A stretch of DNA of 64,000 bases from Paragonimus skrjabini miyazakii (Eukaryota; Platyhelminthes; Trematoda; Plagiorchiida; Troglotrematidae), in contig JTDE01000144.1 of the NCBI GenBank assembly GCA_014338405.1, positions 261,834 through 325,833 on the forward strand, written 5' to 3'. The notes under the pieces were generated by a model that was not told the origin of the DNA, did no database searches, and was given only the letters and a program-made list of their open reading frames with translations. How positions within the stretch are numbered: the stretch's first letter is position 1; each line of letters starts with the position of its first letter. This document shows positions 59,341-64,000 of this stretch, piece by piece. Made by a program: the position numbers and the translations under genes.

Positions 59341-59745
59341 ACAAACTGCGAGCCGAAAACACGTATTCTAATATGGTTCAAACATGCCAAACATGTGCTT
59401 GCTATTAAATGCGATTGTTCAGCTCGGAACGAGCTGCCACAAAAAGGACTATACTTATTTCCGTTATATTAATTGGTTACCAAAACCCGTTCTGAAACAT
59501 CGGTGGGTACTCGCGAGTTTTGTAGGCCAACTTCAAACGACCGACCAACTCTAGCGTATGATATAGTGCAACTTTTGATAGAACTAACAAAATAATCATT
59601 CGAAACAATTAATTCCCTTTCAGAAATGGTAGATACAAACATTTTGTATTGACTCATCCGTACCAAATTTACAATAATATAGGTCGGTTATTCCTAGCAA
59701 ACAATCCAAGGGGTTGATAACCAGTCAGTGGGTTAAGATAATTCA
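59341..59745. other. Gap between the DDE transposon and the Penelope-like element
   Basis: No gene seen. The short distance means two unrelated transposon remnants sit almost side by side, in opposite orientation. Confidence 0.5.
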
Positions 59746-60250
59746 CTAGGTCCATGGAAGGGTCAAGCTCACAAGGAGTTTTTCTTGACCACATGGAGCT
59801 GGATTGAGGCGAGTGATTGCTACAGCTTCAACGAACCTTAGGAACCTTGAATTGGAATGACGCAAAAGGATTCTGAATGCACAAGCTGGACCGATAGTAT
59901 TACTAATGGTCAGGACGTGTACAGCGACGAATGAAACTGGCTGTTTACGTGTTTCAACAACATTGCCGTTCTCCGGTAACACAATATTTTGCATTCATTG
60001 GGCAAGTGTTCTTTCACCCTGGAGATCAGTCATCTTTGGGTTCTGCCTATGTAACTTTCACCGCAGTTTCATGTAACTTGGTAAACACAATATGATGTGG
60101 CACCGATAGGATGACCTCCTTCGATTGGAGGCACTGGTAACTTTTGGGTCCGGGACAGCACAAGGAGTTCAGTCGCAGTAAATGTTCGCTTAAGAGAATC
60201 TCTCTGTCATTGTGTTGTTTGCAACATGACGTGATCACCCTTAAAGGGCA
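59746..60250 (-). pseudogene. GIY-YIG endonuclease remnant of the Penelope-like element
   Basis: After the linker (RVYVELPFKGDHVM), the minus strand reads LVLSRTQKLPVPP, a cysteine pair region (YCVYQVT, a stop, NCGESYIGRTQR at 60033-60068) and LISRVKEHLPNE. These correspond to the GIY-YIG core with its conserved Arg and Glu region. A frameshift leads to the C-terminal block RFLRFVEAVAITRLNPAP and KLLVSLTLPW. Three stops and a shift inactivate it. The family nicks DNA to prime reverse transcription. Confidence 0.87.
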
Positions 60251-60273
60251 ACTCTACGTAAACCCTCGTTTCT

Positions 60274-61157
60274 TCAACAGTCATCACTTCTTCGGACGGC
60301 GATTTTTGCCTGCTGTGCCTTCCTATGATTTTTTTTAGGGTAACCATTAGATTGTAAGGCAGAAGTTGTCAAGTTTAGTTCCTCTGCAAGACTGTCGTGA
60401 GTATAAATTCGTCTTGCGCGTCTGAACACCGCATTTATCAATGCTGGTCTATGCTGGATCGGTGTGAAACTGTTGGAATTTTGGTTTACGTCGGACCATG
60501 TGTGTTTTCTGTAAACAGCTCTCCTATTCGGACCGTTTTCTCGACGACACGTGAGTATGTCCAGAAATGGAAGACACCTATTAGCTTCAAATTCACACGT
60601 AAACTTCAGGTTAGAGTGCAAACTATTTAGGCGTTGCACCAGGTTATATATTAGCTGTTTGGATTGACTGAATATCAGTGTGTCGTCAACGTAACGCTTG
60701 TAGTATGACGAGCCTGCTAGCTCTTCAGCTAGCTCTTGCTCAATTCTTAACATTAAGAAATCCGCTAAGATGGGACCCAGAGAGCTTCCCATGTCACTCC
60801 ATTTGTTTGACGGTAGGACTGCTCAAGAAAACGAAAACTGACGTTCTCAGTGCACAGCAGCAGACTTTCTTTCAGTCTATTGGTTGGGAGTGGCAACATA
60901 ACATGACCTGCTTCGACAAGCTCACAAATATAATCGACTGTTTCATGTAGATGGACGTTCGTGAACAGTGACTGAGCGTCTACAGAGCACATCATTTTAT
61001 TAGTAAGGTTAACTTTCTTCAAGTCATTGATAACTTCGAAAGAATCGTCAATAGAATGTACTTGAAACTTTTGTTTCAACAGAGTTAGAATAGCGACTAG
61101 GCAGCGCGCTAACACCGCGGTAGCAGTTTTTTCATTGGAGGTGGTGGTGCAAAGCAT
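60274..61157 (-). pseudogene. Penelope-like reverse transcriptase remnant
   Basis: The upstream frame (61157-60765) holds HSIDDSFEVINDLKK, MMCSVDAQSLFTNVHLHETV and LPLPTNRLKESLLLCTENV, ending at SYRQTNGVT. One missing base near 60785 puts the rest in another frame: GSSLGPILADFLML, then the catalytic YVDDTLIF at 60673-60693 (Y-V-D-D), CEFEANRCLPFLDILTCRRE and the thumb region FTPIQHRPALINAVFRRARR. Motif order and spacing match Penelope-like RTs, which are closer to telomerase than to LTR or LINE RTs. With the single shift ignored the domain would be complete, so inactivation is recent. Confidence 0.92.
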
Positions 61158-63957
61158 GACTAGTTGGGCTGCATAGAATGTACACCCATAGTCGCTGTTA
61201 GGCGGGTTTTAAGCAGAGTATTAACGTCTTCACCGTTGTAAACCAGACGGAGGTGGTACACGAGGATAGATAATTTCAGTGCCCGGCAGGGGGCGATCAC
61301 CTTACTCCAGCCGCCGAACAATTTCAGGAACAGAGTCCATCGTATATATAGCTTGATAGACATCTTCAATTATTTAATCGAACACAGATGTCCTGTCACT
61401 GAACACTCCAAGTAATGAGGAGTAAAATGTCTACTTCACGATAAAACAAAATAGTCAACGCCAAGTTTGACAACAGAAGGTTAACCAATCAAGTCAATAT
61501 CAGGTCTGCAAGGCAACAGCGGAACATATGTACCAGAAGCCATCAAAGGGCACAACGACTTGTGTATTTCAGAAGGTTATTGGTGTCATCAATAACAGGA
61601 AGGCATTACATAGTCGCCGAAGTCAGCTTGGTGCTTTATTTGAAAGCTGACGCCGCCGATCTAAGAACGCCTGACCTAAAAAGCTAACCTTAACAGGAAG
61701 CCAACTTAACTAGGAATACCCTTAAATTGCAAACAAACTAAGCATTCAGGTATTTTGTCAGCAATGGTTGACTGTTAAAAATTCCACACCGACACCTCAT
61801 CAGCACTTGTTCGCTGTCGCGTAAGGTAGACGATGCTTCATATGTTTTCAGTAGATGCATATATTGGTTTCAAAATCTGACTATACTAAACATGTTGTTA
61901 GTGTTTCTCAACTGCAATGAAAACGCGTTGATATATGCAACAGTTCTGATCAGGATTTTGGTCACAGTAGTTGAGTGTTGAATAAAGTAATCCAAGATAA
62001 GACTCTGTTATAACGTTAAAGGAATAAGAACCTTGGATCGAGTGCAACTGTCCGTTGTTTCGAAGGCAACGATATACGGCTTTTTAAAAACGGTCGGTCA
62101 TCAAAGACTCTCGAAACTTTCAACTATTAGGTGAAGTGTCTCATCTAAAAGACAGGAACGTCAGATGATTTTTATGCAGATAGTCGACTAACTCACTCAT
62201 GCAGAAGCCGTCTTTAGTAAAAGCAGTCTTACTTTTTACAACCGAAGACAACATCGAATTTGCAAACTTTATTTGTTGGGATCAGACATGAAAGCGTTTG
62301 GAAAGTGCTTTTGTTGTGTACATTTTGCAAGGGGGGAGTTAGAAATTGACAGTAGAAGTGAATGGTAAACGGACTTCAACAAGGATCTCTTAGGCGCCCC
62401 AAATAGCTGGATCACAAATTCGTGTGTTAGTATCACAAATACCTGTATTGAAGTGTGTTTTCAGAAGGTTGTCCAGGTGCCCAGAACTTATAAGCAACAA
62501 ATGCAGGTAATTTAAAGTGTTTGCTTAATTGGGATGAAAACGTCAACTATACCTCGTCCATCACTGAAGGAATCAGTCTCTGACAAATAGTTGGTTGTAT
62601 TTTAATTTACCTGCGCTGCTAGGTCTCACCCTGACAAGTTAGGTTGATCAGTGAATGTGGGACGCAGCAGATATCTGGAGAGAAACTCGGTCGTGAAAGT
62701 ACCCGTAAGACATTTTTCGAGGTCAAAATTTCTTTCGACTGACTCCATCTACCTACTTTCCGTGCCCCGGTGTAACCAATTGCTTGTCGATTTTATTCTC
62801 ACAATCCGCATCCAAAAGTACAAATTCTCCTATTGGCCCTCCTGCCAAACACCAGTTACTGTATGTTAATCATTCCCTCCCCGCTGCTGTGAATATGGCC
62901 TTCGCACGGGCCGCCATTATCCTGTCAGCAACTAATCTGTGTGCACGAAGGCCGAATATGCATTCACATGCCAGACCGAACCGATCGCATTTTGTCAGTT
63001 TGTCGTTGCCTGTCGGTCGTCTGTGCTTGCAGTCTTGTATTCGGACCCTTTAAACCTGTTGCTGGTAACTGTTATTTTTATCCCGCGTATGCAAACAGAT
63101 TGAAATGTGTTACTGTACTTGTTCATATTGTTTAAAAAATAATAGTATCACGTTACTGATGACTTGATTTTGTTCTGATATTCGGTGTCATTGGTTGCAC
63201 GCGCTTAGCGCTCTTCGGAAGAACTTAGTTCCACTATATGTTCAGTGATCTTATATATCAAGGATTTACAGTCAGTAAGCCAATATGCGTGGCATTCTTG
63301 ACGATCATCTGGACATTTTTTGAACAGATGAGATTTCCAGTGCAGTTAATAAAAAAGTACAAATGACAGACCTGTACAATTGGTTCGTTGCACAATAAAA
63401 TGCTAAATTCTCTCTGAATAAACACCTCCTCTGGACACAGATTGCCATCTGGTTTTTCAGAGGGTGCTAACTATAGAGGATTGCTGTACACCACCTTACC
63501 ATTGATCAGTAGGTCGCGGGTGCATGAGATGCTTTTCGACTCACAATCAACAAGTGAGAATCTCACTTCCTATTCAATGATCATGCGGAAACAAATTGAA
63601 ACTATCAGTTCTTCTGCGTTCTTTCCATTGGATATGTGGGTGAATTATATGTGCAAGTTAGGTTTGGTCACATAGATCACTTAACATTCGGGTAGACTGG
63701 GCAGACAGCCGGAGAAGGAGTGGAGGTTTAGTGTATCTGAGTGGCGGGCGCGGTTTTTATTAGGCACGTGGTTTTCGATATCAACTGGTAGGCGCCTTGA
63801 TGTTGTATGTTTGAATGTAGACGTAGCTATTTTTTAGTGGTAAGGTCCCCTCTCCTTCCTTTTTTTCTTCTCTCTTCCTATACAGGGTTTGCTTTTTCTT
63901 CTTCGTGGCTGTGTGGCAGTTAAGCATCAGTGTGAACCACTGATGTACTGCTGTCTA
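61158..63957. other. No supportable gene
   Basis: Upstream side of the Penelope-like element, where an N-terminal region would be expected (61160-61400), is too decayed to read. The rest is AT-rich with short frames only. CTGATGAG on the minus strand near 61803-61796 lacks the rest of a hammerhead. Confidence 0.45.
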
Positions 63958-63975
63958 TGATGATGATGATGATGT
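63957..63975. repeat. (ATG/GAT)n microsatellite
   Basis: Six consecutive ATG/GAT units near the right window edge, a simple trinucleotide repeat. Confidence 0.85.
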
Positions 63976-64000
63976 TGACCACTGATAAGATATCTATTGG

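Larger units (their letters stand above)
59746..61157 (-). mobile_element. Penelope-like retroelement with GIY-YIG endonuclease, nearly intact order
   Basis: On the minus strand the RT comes first, followed by a linker and a C-terminal GIY-YIG endonuclease, the defining layout of canonical Penelope-like elements. RT blocks cover 61157 to about 60280 and the endonuclease lies at about 60240 to 59746. The coding part is broken by a one-base shift near 60785, a shift near 60285, another near 59990 and a few stops, but both catalytic centres remain readable. LTR-like repeats and target duplications were not identified. This is a relatively young but dead copy. Confidence 0.92.

Noticed and set aside
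61780..61820. CTGATGAG on the minus strand upstream of the Penelope-like element, a possible hammerhead core
   Set aside because: The following bases do not form a stem II and the second core GAAA is not in place; the surrounding helices are absent.
1..64000. CRISPR arrays, bacterial operons, plasmid or phage modules
   Set aside because: There are no spaced direct repeats, no clustered long open frames and no ribosome-binding-site patterns; intron-like structure and retroelement types point to a eukaryote.

Overview
This window reads as nuclear DNA from an animal with large, AT-rich introns. The most likely source is a parasitic flatworm (trematode-like). The points in favour are long gene-poor stretches, Penelope-like and Ty3/gypsy retroelements, a hammerhead-ribozyme repeat of the kind known from schistosomes, tRNA-derived repeats and no bacterial gene organisation. 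The assignment is inference, and no single sequence fixes the species. A run of exactly 100 N (37557-37656) marks an assembly gap.

Mobile DNA is the best-supported content. A decayed Ty3/gypsy polyprotein lies at about 19.54-22.32 kb (+). A Penelope-like element (PLE) with GIY-YIG endonuclease lies at 59.75-61.16 kb (-). A second, more diverged PLE fragment lies at 36.98-38.21 kb (-) and is cut by the gap. A possible PLE N-terminal piece is truncated by the left window edge (1-345, -). A dead IS630/Tc1-like DDE transposase lies at 58.30-59.34 kb (+). Non-coding repeats include a hammerhead-bearing unit (54.55-54.72 kb, with a decayed relative at 5.69-5.85 kb), a long inverted repeat (52.38-52.94 kb) and several tRNA-like stretches.

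Host genes appear only as short exons separated by long introns, so I called them from open frame plus splice signals plus phase agreement. The strongest is a minus-strand gene ending at 32924. Its last four exons (36692-36825, 34666-34847, 33378-33528, 32924-33160) agree in phase at every junction. Two further phase-matched exons at 42539-42782 and 42073-42248 may be its 5' part, and the second PLE would then sit inside an intron in the same orientation. A second minus-strand gene appears to start at 17592 (exons 17518-17616, 17009-17161, perhaps 13359-13460). A compact two-exon plus-strand gene (55131-56022) would encode a 137-residue single-pass membrane protein. A plus-strand terminal exon ends at 49214. 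Other candidate exons are listed with lower confidence.

I could not name any host gene product. All exon calls are ab initio and need transcript evidence. The remaining stretches (for example 0.38-5.69, 26.6-32.9 and 61.2-63.95 kb) hold no gene I can support.
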